The position numbers and the translations under genes are program-made. Source: Shewanella morhuae (GTDB lineage: Bacteria; Pseudomonadota; Gammaproteobacteria; Enterobacterales; Shewanellaceae). From it: a stretch of 64,000 nucleotides of DNA. Positions 1 to 9,323 of this stretch are shown in pieces (within the stretch, counting starts at the first letter, position 1; each line of letters begins with the position of its first letter). The DNA lies in NCBI RefSeq assembly GCF_900156405.1, contig NZ_FTNN01000005.1, forward strand, positions 106,785-170,784, read 5' to 3'. The notes beneath the pieces are model-generated. The model did no database searches. It saw only the letters and a list, made by a program, of their open reading frames with translations, and was not told the origin of the DNA.

Positions 1-8
1 ATAGAGGC

Positions 9-37
9 TCGACTCTGCAGAAAACGGTGGCTATAAT
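9..37 (+). promoter_or_regulatory. Candidate sigma70 promoter upstream of tig
   Basis: A perfect TATAAT at 32-37 is preceded, after 17 bp, by TCGACT, which matches four of six -35 consensus bases. Transcription would start near 44 and give a leader of about 150 nt before trigger factor. It could also serve something cut off at the window edge, but the orientation fits tig. No start site is proven. Confidence 0.5.
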
Positions 38-194
38 GTCGCGTCTTGATAGATATCAAATATTATGAGCGACTTGTGCCTAAAGCCAGTAGTGGTAGGC
101 ATGGTAGTCAAATTTAATGATCAAGAAACGAATACCTGAATAGTTGACAACTCGGCTATTAAAAAGGACGTTAGACAAATTTCGAGGTAAAACA

Positions 195-1499
195 ATGCAA
201 GTTTCTGTTGAAGCAACTCAAGGCCTAGAGCGTCGCCTGACCATTTCTGTTCCTGCGGAACAAATTGAAAAGCTGGTTAAAGACAGTCTACAACGTGAAG
301 CTAAGCGTGCTCGTATTCCAGGTTTTCGTCCTGGTAAAGTGCCTGTAACAGTGATTAATAAGCGTTATGGTGCGGCTATTCGTCAAGATATCATGGGCGA
401 AGTAATGCAGCGTAACTTCATCGATGCAATTATTGCTGAGAAGTTAAACCCAGCGGGTGCACCGACTTTCGTGCCTGGTTCAACTGATGGCGATAAATTT
501 GAATTTATCGCTACGTTTGAAGTCTACCCAGAAGTTGAGCTTAAAGGCTTAGATGCAATCGAAGTAGAACAACCAAAAGCTGAAGTCACTGACGCTGACG
601 TTGACACCATGATCGAAACACTTCGCAAGCAACATGCAACATTTGCAGTTGTTGACCGCGCTGCTGCAGATGGCGATAAAGTGAAAATGAACTTTATCGG
701 CTCTGTTGATGGTGAAGAATTTGAAGGCGGAAAAGCTGACGATTTCGAACTGCAATTAGGCAGCGGCCGTATGATCCCAGGTTTTGAAGCGGGTATCTTA
801 GGTCACAAAGCAGGTGAAGAATTTGTTATCGACGTAAACTTCCCAGAAGAATATCACGCTGAAAACCTGAAAGGTAAAGCCGCTAAGTTCGCGATTACTT
901 TGACTGAAGTTCAAGCTGCTAACCTACCAGAAGTTAATGATGAGTTTGCTTCATTGTTTGGTATTAGCGAAGGTGGTTTAGAAGCCCTAAAAGCTGAAAT
1001 CCGTAAAAACATGAACCGTGAGCTTGATCAAGCGTTAAAAGCTAACGTTAAAGAGCAAGTGATCGAAGGTCTGTTAGCTAATAACGACATCACGTTGCCA
1101 AAAGCATTAATAGATGCCGAAGTTAACGTACTGCGTCAGCAAGCTATGCAACGTTTTGGCGGCCAAACGGCTAACATGCCAGAGCTACCAGCAGAATTGT
1201 TCACTGAACAAGCTGCTCGTCGCGTTAAAATCGGTTTGTTATTAGGCGAAGTTATCAAGACTAACGAGCTAAAAGCTGAAGACGAACGTGTACAAGGCTT
1301 GATCGCTTCTATGGCTTCTGCCTATGAAGATCCAAGTGAAGTTGTTGCTTATTACAATAGCAACAAAGAAATGATGCAAAACATGCGCAACGTTGCTTTA
1401 GAAGAACAAGCGGTTGAAGCACTGTTAAAATCTGCAAAAGTAACTGAAAAACAGGTCGCTTTTGAAGAATTTATGAACAAGGCTACTGGTCGCGCATAA
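195..1499 (+). CDS. tig: Trigger factor, ribosome-associated chaperone and prolyl isomerase
   Basis: Trigger factor binds nascent chains at the ribosomal tunnel exit and has FKBP-type peptidyl-prolyl isomerase activity. The 434-residue product has the family's normal length. The N-terminal ribosome-binding domain carries the GFRPGKVP signature near residues 43-50, which docks on ribosomal protein L23. A central FKBP-like domain (about 150-245, with GRMIPGFE) and a helical C-terminal chaperone domain follow. The ATG at 195 was chosen because the protein then begins MQVSVEAT, as in other trigger factors; the frame stays open upstream to a TTG at 144, but those residues are not family-like. It heads the tig-clpP-clpX-lon protein quality cluster and is separated from clpP by a strong terminator, so it is probably a separate transcript. 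Confidence 0.98.
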   Translation: MQVSVEATQGLERRLTISVPAEQIEKLVKDSLQREAKRARIPGFRPGKVPVTVINKRYGAAIRQDIMGEVMQRNFIDAIIAEKLNPAGAPTFVPGSTDGDKFEFIATFEVYPEVELKGLDAIEVEQPKAEVTDADVDTMIETLRKQHATFAVVDRAAADGDKVKMNFIGSVDGEEFEGGKADDFELQLGSGRMIPGFEAGILGHKAGEEFVIDVNFPEEYHAENLKGKAAKFAITLTEVQAANLPEVNDEFASLFGISEGGLEALKAEIRKNMNRELDQALKANVKEQVIEGLLANNDITLPKALIDAEVNVLRQQAMQRFGGQTANMPELPAELFTEQAARRVKIGLLLGEVIKTNELKAEDERVQGLIASMASAYEDPSEVVAYYNSNKEMMQNMRNVALEEQAVEALLKSAKVTEKQVAFEEFMNKATGRA

Positions 1500-1535
1500 G
1501 CTAAGCTTGACTTGATTAGCTGTTCGCCATTTATA

Positions 1536-1575
1536 ATGGCTCGTATGAGGCTCCTCATGCGAGCCATTTTTATTT
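1536..1575 (+). terminator. Rho-independent terminator of tig
   Basis: Fifteen-base arms (starting ATGGCTCG and ending CGAGCCAT, with one T/C mismatch) with a two-base spacer are followed by TTTTTATTT. It lies between tig and clpP. A TATAAT at 1532-1537 overlaps its left edge, so the same DNA could also carry a clpP promoter (TTGACT at 1507, 19-bp spacing). Confidence 0.85.
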
Positions 1576-1588
1576 AGGGAAGTGAATA

Positions 1589-2197
1589 ATGCATAATGCG
1601 TCAGACATACAAAGTGCTTTAGTGCCGATGGTGATCGAACAGACCGCTAAGGGTGAACGCTCATACGATATTTATTCTCGTTTGTTGAAAGAGCGTATTA
1701 TCTTTTTGGTTGGTCAAGTTGAAGAACACATGGCAAACCTTATCGTGGCGCAATTATTATTCTTAGAATCAGAAAGCCCAGATAAAGATATCTTTTTATA
1801 CATTAACTCTCCAGGTGGCTCAGTTACAGCAGGTATGGCTATTTATGATACTATGCAGTTTATTAAGCCAAACGTGAGCACTGTCTGTATCGGCCAAGCG
1901 GCCAGCATGGGTGCTTTCTTATTAGCTGGTGGTGAGAAGGGCAAACGTCACTGTTTACCAAATTCTCGGGTGATGATCCATCAGCCGCTGGGCGGTTTTC
2001 AAGGCCAGGCTTCTGATATTGCTATTCATGCTAAAGAAATATTAGGCATTAAAAATAAGCTTAATCAGATGCTGGCAGAACATACCGGCCAACCACTTGA
2101 AGTTGTAGAACGCGATACCGATCGTGATAATTTTATGAGCGCCACTCAAGCCGTTGAATACGGGTTAGTTGATTCAGTGATGACTAAACGCGGCTGA
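1589..2197 (+). CDS. clpP: ATP-dependent Clp protease proteolytic subunit ClpP
   Basis: ClpP is the serine peptidase that forms a double heptameric chamber and degrades substrates unfolded and delivered by ClpX (next gene) or ClpA. The 202-residue product has the full catalytic triad at the family spacing: Ser106 in GQAASMG, His131 in MIHQPLGG and Asp180 in RDTDRDNFM. The N-terminal region before about residue 14 is expected to be removed autocatalytically. The ATG follows an AGGGAAG ribosome site. Only 85 bases separate it from clpX and no terminator is visible in that gap, so clpPX is likely co-transcribed. Confidence 0.99.
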   Translation: MHNASDIQSALVPMVIEQTAKGERSYDIYSRLLKERIIFLVGQVEEHMANLIVAQLLFLESESPDKDIFLYINSPGGSVTAGMAIYDTMQFIKPNVSTVCIGQAASMGAFLLAGGEKGKRHCLPNSRVMIHQPLGGFQGQASDIAIHAKEILGIKNKLNQMLAEHTGQPLEVVERDTDRDNFMSATQAVEYGLVDSVMTKRG

Positions 2198-2250
2198 TTT
2201 TTGCTTTTGACTGAGCTATGCTCTGTAAAAGTTAAGCAAATTTAAGACAG

Positions 2251-2339
2251 GCAGTACAGCAGACTGCAAAAAGAGGTAATTAATGGGCGACAACAAAAAT
2301 AATGGTGACAGTGGCAAATTGCTGTACTGCTCTTTTTGC
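2251..2339 (+). promoter_or_regulatory. Long-range complementarity over the clpX ribosome-binding site
   Basis: GCAGTACAGCA at 2251-2261 is the exact reverse complement of 2320-2330, inside clpX codons 13-16. GCAAAAAGAG at 2266-2275, which includes most of the Shine-Dalgarno AAGAGG, is the exact reverse complement of 2330-2339. The two pairings are in crossed order, so they form either a pseudoknot-like fold or two alternative helices, one of which covers the ribosome-binding site. Function is inference; the complementarity is read directly. Confidence 0.5.
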
Positions 2340-3560
2340 GGTAAGAGCCAGCATGAAGTCAGAAAACTCATTGCTGGCCCATCAGTGTATGTATGCGACG
2401 AATGTGTTGAGCTGTGTAATGACATCATTCGTGAAGAGATTAAAGAAATCTCTCCAAAGCGCGATAGCGATAAATTGCCTACACCGCACGAGTTACGTGC
2501 GCATTTAGATGATTACGTCATTGGCCAAGACAGAGCAAAAAAAGTGCTTGCTGTGGCAGTGTATAATCACTATAAGCGTTTAAAAAATGCCTCACCTAAA
2601 GATGGCATTGAGCTGGGTAAGAGTAACATTTTGCTGATCGGTCCAACCGGTAGTGGTAAAACGCTATTAGCTGAAACTTTGGCTCGCTCACTGAATGTGC
2701 CTTTCACTATGGCGGATGCCACTACATTGACCGAAGCGGGATATGTGGGTGAAGACGTTGAAAACATCATTCAAAAGTTGCTGCAAAAGTGCGACTACGA
2801 TGTTGAGAAAGCACAGCGCGGTATCGTTTATATTGATGAAATTGATAAAATCAGTCGCAAGTCTGACAATCCATCAATTACCCGTGACGTATCGGGTGAA
2901 GGCGTGCAGCAAGCACTGCTTAAACTGATTGAAGGTACTGTTGCCGCAGTTCCACCACAAGGCGGCCGTAAGCATCCACAACAAGAGTTCTTACAGGTTG
3001 ATACCTCTAAGATCCTGTTTATCTGTGGTGGTGCATTTGCTGGGCTTGAAAAGGTCATCGAACAACGTGCACACGTTGGCTCGGGTATCGGTTTCGGTGC
3101 GCAAGTGAAAGGTGAAAAAGAAAAGGCCTCTATTTCTGAAACCCTCGCTCAAGTTGAGCCGGGCGACTTAGTCAAATATGGTCTGATCCCAGAGTTTATT
3201 GGCCGTTTGCCTGTAGTCGCAACGTTAACTGAGTTAGATGAAGAAGCCCTAGTTCAAATTTTGTCTCAACCTAAAAATGCGCTCACTAAGCAATACAGTG
3301 CGTTATTTGAGATGGAAGGTGTAGAACTTGAGTTCCGCGAAGATGCACTCAAAGCGATTGCACATAAAGCGATGTCACGTAAGACTGGCGCCCGCGGTTT
3401 ACGCTCAATCGTTGAAAGTATTTTACTGGATACTATGTACGATATTCCTTCTGTAGATGGTGTTGTGAAAGCCGTTGTGGATGAATCGGTCGTGAAGGGT
3501 GAATCTGCACCTATCCTGATTTATGAGCCAAATGAGACTCAAACCGCCTCTGGTGAGTAA
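2283..3560 (+). CDS. clpX: Clp protease ATP-binding unfoldase ClpX
   Basis: ClpX is the AAA+ hexamer that recognises degrons such as ssrA tags, unfolds them and feeds ClpP. The 425-residue protein has all expected parts. The N-terminal zinc-binding domain has Cys16, Cys19, Cys38 and Cys41. Walker A is GPTGSGKT near 118-125, Walker B is followed by DEIDKI, the RKH loop is in GGRKHP, and the IGF ClpP-docking loop is in GSGIGFGA. This shows that it partners ClpP rather than acting alone. The ATG follows GAGG at good spacing. The leader and the first 19 codons contain two perfect complementary segments (see the regulatory entry). The conserved zinc-domain codons are themselves one partner in the pairing. 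Confidence 0.99.
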   Translation: MGDNKNNGDSGKLLYCSFCGKSQHEVRKLIAGPSVYVCDECVELCNDIIREEIKEISPKRDSDKLPTPHELRAHLDDYVIGQDRAKKVLAVAVYNHYKRLKNASPKDGIELGKSNILLIGPTGSGKTLLAETLARSLNVPFTMADATTLTEAGYVGEDVENIIQKLLQKCDYDVEKAQRGIVYIDEIDKISRKSDNPSITRDVSGEGVQQALLKLIEGTVAAVPPQGGRKHPQQEFLQVDTSKILFICGGAFAGLEKVIEQRAHVGSGIGFGAQVKGEKEKASISETLAQVEPGDLVKYGLIPEFIGRLPVVATLTELDEEALVQILSQPKNALTKQYSALFEMEGVELEFREDALKAIAHKAMSRKTGARGLRSIVESILLDTMYDIPSVDGVVKAVVDESVVKGESAPILIYEPNETQTASGE

Positions 3561-3594
3561 TAATCGTACTGATTACTAATAAACTGAAAAACAA

Positions 3595-3618
3595 GGAGTC
3601 CAATGGGCTCCTTTTTTC
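3595..3618 (+). terminator. Rho-independent terminator of clpX
   Basis: A seven-base stem GGAGTCC/GGGCTCC with a three-base loop, including one G-T pair, is followed by a run of six T. It closes the clpPX unit before the lon promoter. Confidence 0.8.
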
Positions 3619-3627
3619 GTATTAGCC

Positions 3628-3656
3628 ATTGAAACTTAAGAAAGCGTCCCAATATA
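3628..3656 (+). promoter_or_regulatory. Sigma32-like heat-shock promoter of lon
   Basis: ATTGAAAC is followed, 13 bases after TTGAAA, by CCCAATAT. This closely matches the sigma32 pattern CTTGAAA-N11-16-CCCCATNT. It lies about 40 bases before the lon start and downstream of the clpX terminator. lon is a classic heat-shock gene, so the assignment is expected, but it rests on pattern matching only. Confidence 0.6.
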
Positions 3657-3695
3657 CTCCAGTATTAATCCATTTCACCAAAACGGAATCGAGCT

Positions 3696-6053
3696 ATGAC
3701 CCAAGAGCGTGAAGCGCATATCGAACTCCCCGTGCTGCCACTGCGAGATGTGGTGGTCTATCCCCATATGGTAATTCCGTTATTTGTCGGACGAGAAAAA
3801 TCTATTCGATGTCTCGAAACCGCAATGGCGCAGGATAAGCAAATTATTTTAGTGGCACAGCGTGATGCCGAGCTCGACGAACCATCAAAAGATGACATCT
3901 TCGAAGTGGGTACGGTGGCCTCTATTTTACAGTTACTTAAACTGCCAGATGGCACTGTGAAAGTACTGGTTGAAGGCGGCCGTCGTGCCCGTATTACCGC
4001 TTATACCCAAGAAACAGAGTTCTTTGTTGCCAAGGCTGAGTATCTGGAATCAGAGCCGCTAGAAGACAAAGAAGAAGAAGTGTTAGTGCGCAGTGCTATT
4101 GGTCAGTTTGAAGGTTATATCAAACTGAACAAAAAGATCCCGCTAGAAGTCTTGACCTCTTTATCGGGAATCGATGAAGCGGCGCGTCTGGCAGATACTA
4201 TGGCTGCTCACATGCCGCTTAAGCTTGAAGATAAGCAATCTGTACTTGAGATGGTCAATGTCGGCGAGCGTCTAGAATATTTAATGGCGATGATGGAATC
4301 GGAAATCGATCTATTACAGGTTGAGAAACGTATCCGTACTCGTGTTAAAAAACAGATGGAAAAGAGCCAGCGCGAGTATTATCTCAACGAACAGATGAAA
4401 GCCATCCAAAAAGAACTGGGTGATTTAGACGAAGGTCATGACGAATTTGACGTCTTAAATCGTAAGATTGAAGACGCCAATATGCCAAGCGATGCCAAAG
4501 AAAAGGCCCTCGCCGAGCTGAACAAGTTACGTATGATGTCGCCTATGTCAGCTGAGGCTACTGTCGTACGCAGCTATGTCGATTGGATGACAGCCGTGCC
4601 TTGGAGCCAACGTTCTAAAATTAAGCGTGATTTAGCGAAAGCCAAAGAGGTGCTCGACTCCGATCATTTTGGCCTTGAAAAAGTTAAAGAACGTATCTTG
4701 GAATATTTGGCCGTACAAAGCCGAGTTCGCCAGCTTAAAGGGCCTATTCTGTGTTTAGTTGGGCCACCAGGTGTGGGTAAAACTTCGCTGGGGCAATCAA
4801 TCGCTAAAGCGACGGGCCGTAAATATGTGCGTGTTGCTTTGGGCGGCGTGCGTGATGAAGCGGAAATCCGTGGTCATCGCCGTACTTATATTGGTTCTAT
4901 GCCGGGTAAAGTCATTCAAAAAATGGCTAAAGTGGGCGTTAAAAACCCATTATTTTTGCTCGATGAAATCGATAAAATGAGTTCGGACATGCGTGGCGAC
5001 CCAGCATCAGCACTATTAGAAGTGTTAGATCCTGAGCAAAACTCAACGTTTAACGATCATTATTTGGAAGTCGATTATGACTTATCCGATGTAATGTTCG
5101 TGGCAACGTCGAACTCGATGGATATTCCAGGGCCGCTACTTGACCGTATGGAAGTGATCCGTTTATCGGGTTACACCGAAGATGAAAAGCTGAATATCGC
5201 CAAACAACATTTGCTGAATAAGCAAATTGAGCGTAATGGCTTAAAAGCGAGTGAAATTCATGTGGATGATAGTGCGATAGTCGGCATCATCCGTTATTAC
5301 ACCCGTGAAGCTGGCGTGCGATCGCTTGAGCGTGAATTGTCTAAAATTTGCCGTAAAGTCGTGAAGATGATTTTGCTTGATAAGTCAGTTAAGTCTGTGA
5401 CGGTTAATCAAGATAATCTTAAATCGTTCCTTGGCGTGCAGCGTTTTGATTATGGTAAAGCTGAGTCTAAAAACCAAATCGGTCAAGTGACAGGCTTAGC
5501 CTGGACACAAGTCGGCGGTGATTTACTGACGATTGAAGCAACATCGGTACCAGGTAAAGGCAAGTTAACTTATACCGGTTCTCTTGGTGATGTGATGCAA
5601 GAGTCGATTCAAGCGGCAATGACAGTCGTTCGTGCCCGTGCGGAACAATTAGGTATTAATGCTGATTTCTACGAGAAGCGTGATATTCACGTGCATGTGC
5701 CAGAAGGTGCTACGCCAAAAGATGGCCCATCTGCGGGTGCGGCTATGTGTACCGCTTTAGTATCAAGCCTAACGGGTAACCCAGTGCGTAGTGATGTAGC
5801 CATGACCGGTGAAATTACCTTACGGGGTGAAGTATTACCTATTGGTGGTTTAAAAGAGAAACTGCTGGCAGCTCACCGTGGCGGCATTAAGTTAGTATTG
5901 ATTCCAAAGGAAAATGAGCGTGATTTGGAAGAAATTCCAGCCAATGTGATCGCTGATTTAGAAATTCGTCCTGTGCGTTGGGTCGATGAAGTACTGAAAC
6001 TGGCACTAGAAAGACCGGTTGAAGGCTTCGAAGTGGTTAAAAACTTGGCATAA
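3696..6053 (+). CDS. lon: ATP-dependent protease Lon (LonA type)
   Basis: Lon degrades damaged and short-lived regulatory proteins in the cytoplasm. The 785-residue product has the LonA architecture. An N-terminal substrate-recognition domain (about 1-200) and a coiled-coil region lead into the AAA+ module, with Walker A GPPGVGKT near 353-360 and Walker B LLDEIDKM. The C-terminal peptidase carries the Ser-Lys dyad, Ser679 in DGPSAG and Lys722 in GLKEKLLA, the same numbering as E. coli Lon. The gene has its own sigma32-like promoter and stands apart from clpX, which ends in a terminator. Downstream is a 260-base non-coding stretch before hupB. Confidence 0.99.
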   Translation: MTQEREAHIELPVLPLRDVVVYPHMVIPLFVGREKSIRCLETAMAQDKQIILVAQRDAELDEPSKDDIFEVGTVASILQLLKLPDGTVKVLVEGGRRARITAYTQETEFFVAKAEYLESEPLEDKEEEVLVRSAIGQFEGYIKLNKKIPLEVLTSLSGIDEAARLADTMAAHMPLKLEDKQSVLEMVNVGERLEYLMAMMESEIDLLQVEKRIRTRVKKQMEKSQREYYLNEQMKAIQKELGDLDEGHDEFDVLNRKIEDANMPSDAKEKALAELNKLRMMSPMSAEATVVRSYVDWMTAVPWSQRSKIKRDLAKAKEVLDSDHFGLEKVKERILEYLAVQSRVRQLKGPILCLVGPPGVGKTSLGQSIAKATGRKYVRVALGGVRDEAEIRGHRRTYIGSMPGKVIQKMAKVGVKNPLFLLDEIDKMSSDMRGDPASALLEVLDPEQNSTFNDHYLEVDYDLSDVMFVATSNSMDIPGPLLDRMEVIRLSGYTEDEKLNIAKQHLLNKQIERNGLKASEIHVDDSAIVGIIRYYTREAGVRSLERELSKICRKVVKMILLDKSVKSVTVNQDNLKSFLGVQRFDYGKAESKNQIGQVTGLAWTQVGGDLLTIEATSVPGKGKLTYTGSLGDVMQESIQAAMTVVRARAEQLGINADFYEKRDIHVHVPEGATPKDGPSAGAAMCTALVSSLTGNPVRSDVAMTGEITLRGEVLPIGGLKEKLLAAHRGGIKLVLIPKENERDLEEIPANVIADLEIRPVRWVDEVLKLALERPVEGFEVVKNLA

Positions 6054-6312
6054 CGCAAGAAATTGCGCTATCACGCTAAAAAAAGTGAAAAAAGGGCTTA
6101 ACAAAGCGCAGACCTGTGGTAGCCTAGGTCTGTGGAGAGCCAGCTGCTCCAAGCCCTTGGCGCAACTGGCTTTGAGCTGTATCCAGTTTTAATTCTTTGG
6201 TTTTCGAACTCAGCTTGAACTTTGAATTCAAGCTTGTTATAAAAGCCTCCGCAGACCGCTCTAGACATGGATTTGGTTGCGGCGCAAAAAAAATTACATT
6301 CAAGGGGATGAC
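6054..6312 (+). other. Structured non-coding stretch between lon and hupB
   Basis: This stretch is rich in inverted repeats. CAGACCT/AGGTCTG pairs about 6109-6132. AAGGGCTT at 6092 pairs with AAGCCCTT at 6151 and encloses that hairpin. AACTGG/CCAGTT at 6164-6188 is followed by TTTTAATTCTTT and looks like a terminator. AGCTTGAA pairs with TTCAAGCT at 6212-6234. It may hold the lon terminator, the hupB promoters and possibly a small RNA. The 12-mer at 6112-6123 recurs downstream of hupB. No open frame here looks coding. Confidence 0.4.
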
Positions 6313-6585
6313 ATGAACAAATCTGAACTAATCGAGAAAATCGCATCTGGTGCTGACATTTCTAAAGCCGCTGCTGGCCGCGCACTGGATTCTTTTATCG
6401 CTGCTGTGACTGAAGGTCTGAAAGAAGGCGATAAAATTTCTCTTGTTGGTTTTGGTACTTTTGAAGTGCGTGAACGCGCTGAGCGTACTGGTCGCAACCC
6501 ACAAACGGGTGAAGAGATCAAAATCGCAGCAGCTAAAATTCCAGCATTCAAAGCCGGTAAAGCACTGAAAGACGCTGTTAACTAA
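6313..6585 (+). CDS. hupB: DNA-binding protein HU-beta
   Basis: HU-beta is a 90-residue nucleoid protein that bends DNA as a homodimer or as a heterodimer with HU-alpha. It starts [11 protein letters not shown], carries the [23 protein letters not shown]-binding arm near residues 46-65 and ends with [11 protein letters not shown], as in HU proteins. The ATG at 6313 follows AAGGGGATG; an earlier in-frame start would add 12 residues unlike any HU. The position directly after lon and before ppiD is the usual gammaproteobacterial order. A clear terminator follows. Confidence 0.98.
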   Translation: MNKSELIEKIASGADISKAAAGRALDSFIAAVTEGLKEGDKISLVGFGTFEVRERAERTGRNPQTGEEIKIAAAKIPAFKAGKALKDAVN

Positions 6586-6624
6586 TCATTAATATCGTAG
6601 CCTTTGTAAGGCGTTCGTAATTAC

Positions 6625-6648
6625 AAGCACTGTTTATCAGTGCTTTTT
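6625..6648 (+). terminator. Rho-independent terminator of hupB
   Basis: A perfect AGCACTG/CAGTGCT stem with a five-base loop is followed by TTTTT. Confidence 0.85.
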
Positions 6649-6699
6649 ACGAATTGAAAGTAATGGAATATGAAGCTTAGTTTCTACCATTACTCGGGG

Positions 6700-6708
6700 T
6701 GTTAGAAT
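6700..6708 (+). promoter_or_regulatory. Extended -10 promoter between hupB and ppiD
   Basis: TGTTAGAAT matches an extended -10 element (TG, one base, then five of six TATAAT bases). The -35 region is poor, as is usual for extended -10 promoters. Transcription would begin near 6714 and meet a terminator hairpin at 6751, before ppiD. Confidence 0.45.
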
Positions 6709-6749
6709 TTACCTGTGGTAGCGTCTGAACCATCCCCATAAATTACAGA

Positions 6750-6785
6750 AAGGCGCATCTCGAACTGATGCGCCTTTTTATTTTG
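6750..6785 (+). terminator. Terminator or attenuator just upstream of ppiD
   Basis: A perfect nine-base stem AGGCGCATC/GATGCGCCT with a seven-base loop is followed by TTTTTATTTTG. The T tract ends only about 30 bases before the ppiD ATG, which leaves little room for a separate ppiD promoter. It may be an attenuator in the ppiD leader or the 3' end of a short RNA. Confidence 0.75.
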
Positions 6786-6810
6786 TTAATCGCAACAAGC
6801 GAGAAATCTG

Positions 6811-8676
6811 ATGTTAGAAAAGATCCGCGACGGTTCGCAAGGCGTGATTGCTAAAGGCATTCTCGTACTTGTGATTTTATCTTTTGCATTCGCAGGTGTC
6901 AGTAGCTACTTAGGCTCAACCACTGATGAACCCGCTGCAGAAGTTAATGGTGACATGATCACTAAAGCAGAGTTAGAACAAGCCTACCAGAGCGAGCGCT
7001 CTCGTATGGAGCAACAACTCGGTGAAATGTTTGCCGCATTATCGGCAGACGAAAGATACCTAGAAAGCATTAAACAAAGTGTATTAGAGCGCTTAGTTGC
7101 TGATAAATTAATTGACCAAGCGGCTAAAGCTATGGGTCTGCGCGTTTCTGACGAACAGATTATTAATGCAGTTAAAACTGAGCCGGCATTCCAAACGGAT
7201 GGCAGATTTGATAATGATCGTTATCAAGCTATTTTGCGCCAGTTAGGTTATCAGCCTCAAGCTTTCAGAGATATGATGCGTGTCGATATGACCCGTCGTC
7301 AGTTAACTGCAGCGCTTATTGGCACTGAGTTTGTTTTACCTGGGGAAGCTAAGCAATTGGCAGAACTGCAAGGTCAAACTCGCGATGTGCGTTATTTGCT
7401 TGTAGATTCCGCACCTTTCTTCGCAACAGCAGTTGTCAGCGATGAACAAGTCAAAAATTATTACGATGCTAACCAAGGGCAGTTTATTAGCCCTGAAATG
7501 GTGAGCTTAGAATATGTTGAGTTAAATGCTACCGATTTTGCTAAAAATAGCCCAGTTTCAGATGATGAAGCACGAGCTTATTATGAAGAACATAAAGCGC
7601 AGTACGTCTCTAATGAAAAGCGTTTAGCAGCACATATTCTGGTCATGCCAGGTAGCGATGAAGTTGCGGCAAAAACTAAAGCAGAAGATATTGTTAAGCA
7701 ATTAGATAACGGTGCTGATTTTGCTGCATTAGCTAAAGCAAATTCAGATGATACTCTGAGTGCTGAGCAGGGCGGCAAGCTGGATTGGTTTGAGCCTGGC
7801 GTAATGGAACCGTCTTTTGATGCGGCATTGTTCGCCTTAAATAAAGGTCAATATTCAGCAGTCGTTAAAACTGACTTTGGTTTCCACGTTATTAAGTTAT
7901 TAGATGTGCAAGCCGGTGCCACTGTGCCATTTGATGATGTGAAAGCTAAAATTATTGCTCAACTGCAAGATAAAAAAGCAGTTGATCAGTTCTACAGTTT
8001 ACAAAGCAAACTAGCTGATACTAGCTACGAAGTGCCAGATACACTATCTGAAACGGCTAAAGCTGTCGGCGTTGATATTAAGACAACAGCTCTGTTTTCT
8101 CGCGATAATGTTCCTGCTGCGCTAAACAAACCAGACTTAGTCAAAGCCGCTTTCTCTGAAACGGTAATGCTGAAAGGTTTAAACAGTGAAGTAATTGAGC
8201 TGGAGCCTAACCATGTTGTGGTTATCCGCGTAAAAGAGCACCACGATGCGGGTACAATGGCGTTAGCTGAAGTAAAAGACAGCATTGTTGAACGTTTAAA
8301 GCAAGAGCAAGCCAATGATGCCGCGCGCGCCAAAGCGCAAGAGTTGATGGCACAAGTAAAAGCCGGTGCAACTGATTTAGCATTTGTGTCTAAGGTTAAG
8401 CTCGCTCGTGATGCACAGGATGTTGATGCCGCAATTATAGGTAAGGCGTTCCAAATGCCAACGCCTAGTACAACTGCGGTTGTAGACATTGTTGGTTTAG
8501 CTAATGGCTATGCAGTCATTGCACTCGATAAAGTTAACGCAGCAGAAGGCGTTAGCGATGAGCTGGTTAATGCGCTTAAACAACGCTTGAACGCACAATA
8601 CAGTGAAGCAGACTACCGTGGGCTGATTGATTCGTTAAAGGCTAACGCTAAGGTGCTTTACCCTGTAGCTGAGTAG
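6811..8676 (+). CDS. ppiD: Periplasmic folding chaperone PpiD (parvulin-domain)
   Basis: PpiD is an inner-membrane-anchored periplasmic chaperone associated with the Sec translocon. The 621-residue product has a short cytoplasmic start, one membrane segment at about residues 13-33 (ILVLVILSFAFAG), a SurA-like helical N domain, one parvulin domain at about 265-365 (from AAHILVMPG to TDFGFHVIK) and a C-terminal helical region. This is the normal domain order and length. The parvulin domain of PpiD usually lacks isomerase activity, which I cannot judge here. It is the last gene of the quality-control cluster and ends in a good terminator; its leader contains a terminator-like hairpin. Confidence 0.96.
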   Translation: MLEKIRDGSQGVIAKGILVLVILSFAFAGVSSYLGSTTDEPAAEVNGDMITKAELEQAYQSERSRMEQQLGEMFAALSADERYLESIKQSVLERLVADKLIDQAAKAMGLRVSDEQIINAVKTEPAFQTDGRFDNDRYQAILRQLGYQPQAFRDMMRVDMTRRQLTAALIGTEFVLPGEAKQLAELQGQTRDVRYLLVDSAPFFATAVVSDEQVKNYYDANQGQFISPEMVSLEYVELNATDFAKNSPVSDDEARAYYEEHKAQYVSNEKRLAAHILVMPGSDEVAAKTKAEDIVKQLDNGADFAALAKANSDDTLSAEQGGKLDWFEPGVMEPSFDAALFALNKGQYSAVVKTDFGFHVIKLLDVQAGATVPFDDVKAKIIAQLQDKKAVDQFYSLQSKLADTSYEVPDTLSETAKAVGVDIKTTALFSRDNVPAALNKPDLVKAAFSETVMLKGLNSEVIELEPNHVVVIRVKEHHDAGTMALAEVKDSIVERLKQEQANDAARAKAQELMAQVKAGATDLAFVSKVKLARDAQDVDAAIIGKAFQMPTPSTTAVVDIVGLANGYAVIALDKVNAAEGVSDELVNALKQRLNAQYSEADYRGLIDSLKANAKVLYPVAE

Positions 8677-8734
8677 TCCACAAGTATAAGGTGGCGGGGT
8701 AAACCTGCCATGCTACTGATAAATGTTAATTAAA

Positions 8735-8765
8735 AAGGCCAAGTAATTTTACTTGGCCTTTTTTG
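8735..8765 (+). terminator. Rho-independent terminator of ppiD
   Basis: A perfect 11-12 base stem AAGGCCAAGTAA/TTACTTGGCCTT with a minimal loop is followed by a T run. Confidence 0.88.
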
Positions 8766-8856
8766 TTTTCTAATTCTTTTTATTTTTAAAAAAGGAGCTG
8801 TTTTATTTATCTATTAATATAAGAAGAGCCCATTACTCAGTACTAATGATTCGGGT

Positions 8857-9069
8857 TTAGTCGTCAACGCCTATCATCACGCTACTGGCTTTGATGAGTG
8901 CGTAGGCAGAATCACCCACTTTAAGGCCAAGGCGCTCACAGGATGCTTTAGTGACAACTGACGTTAATACTACGCCTGGTGCAAGCTCGATAGTTATTTC
9001 ATTATTAACAGCGCCCATTTCGATGGATTTTATTGTGCCGCTGAGTGTGTTTCTTGCGCTAATTTTCAT
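8857..9069 (-). CDS. Solo molbindin (TOBE/Mop domain protein)
   Basis: This 70-residue protein is a single TOBE (Mop) domain. It begins MKISARNTLSGTIKSIEMGA and continues with NNEITIELAPG and VTKASCERLGLKVGDSAYALIKASSVMIG, the typical molbindin pattern. Free-standing molbindins assemble into multimers that bind molybdate or tungstate and are thought to store or buffer it in the cytoplasm; that role is from the family, not visible here. A good AAGGAAAT site precedes the ATG on the minus strand. No molybdate transporter or cofactor gene is adjacent, so it is isolated from its usual partners. Confidence 0.9.
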   Translation of the reverse strand: MKISARNTLSGTIKSIEMGAVNNEITIELAPGVVLTSVVTKASCERLGLKVGDSAYALIKASSVMIGVDD

Positions 9070-9260
9070 TATATTTCCTTATAGAGTATTTCAAACTAAG
9101 AGTATTAACATTCAATCAGTTCAGTGTCGCTTTGACGGATGGCTGTTTAGTTTATCTAATGCAGCATGTGTGAGCTTATCGACTGAAAAGCGCTGGACAT
9201 GATAAATATTTTTTATAAATTAACAGAGATAGTATAACCATTTTAATCAGAGCGTTATAA

Positions 9261-9288
9261 ATAAAAAACGCCACTTAAAAGTGGCGTT
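9261..9288 (-). terminator. Terminator of fabV
   Basis: A perfect AACGCCACTT/AAGTGGCGTT stem with a two-base loop is flanked on its low-coordinate side by an A run that reads as a T tract on the minus strand. It follows fabV. Confidence 0.85.
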
Positions 9289-9323
9289 TATGTTTTGTGA
9301 ACGATCTCTATTATCAGCGTTAA

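Noticed and set aside
8025..8489. 154-codon open frame antisense to ppiD
   Set aside because: Its composition (Ser, Ala, Thr) and its position opposite a conserved gene mark it as a shadow.
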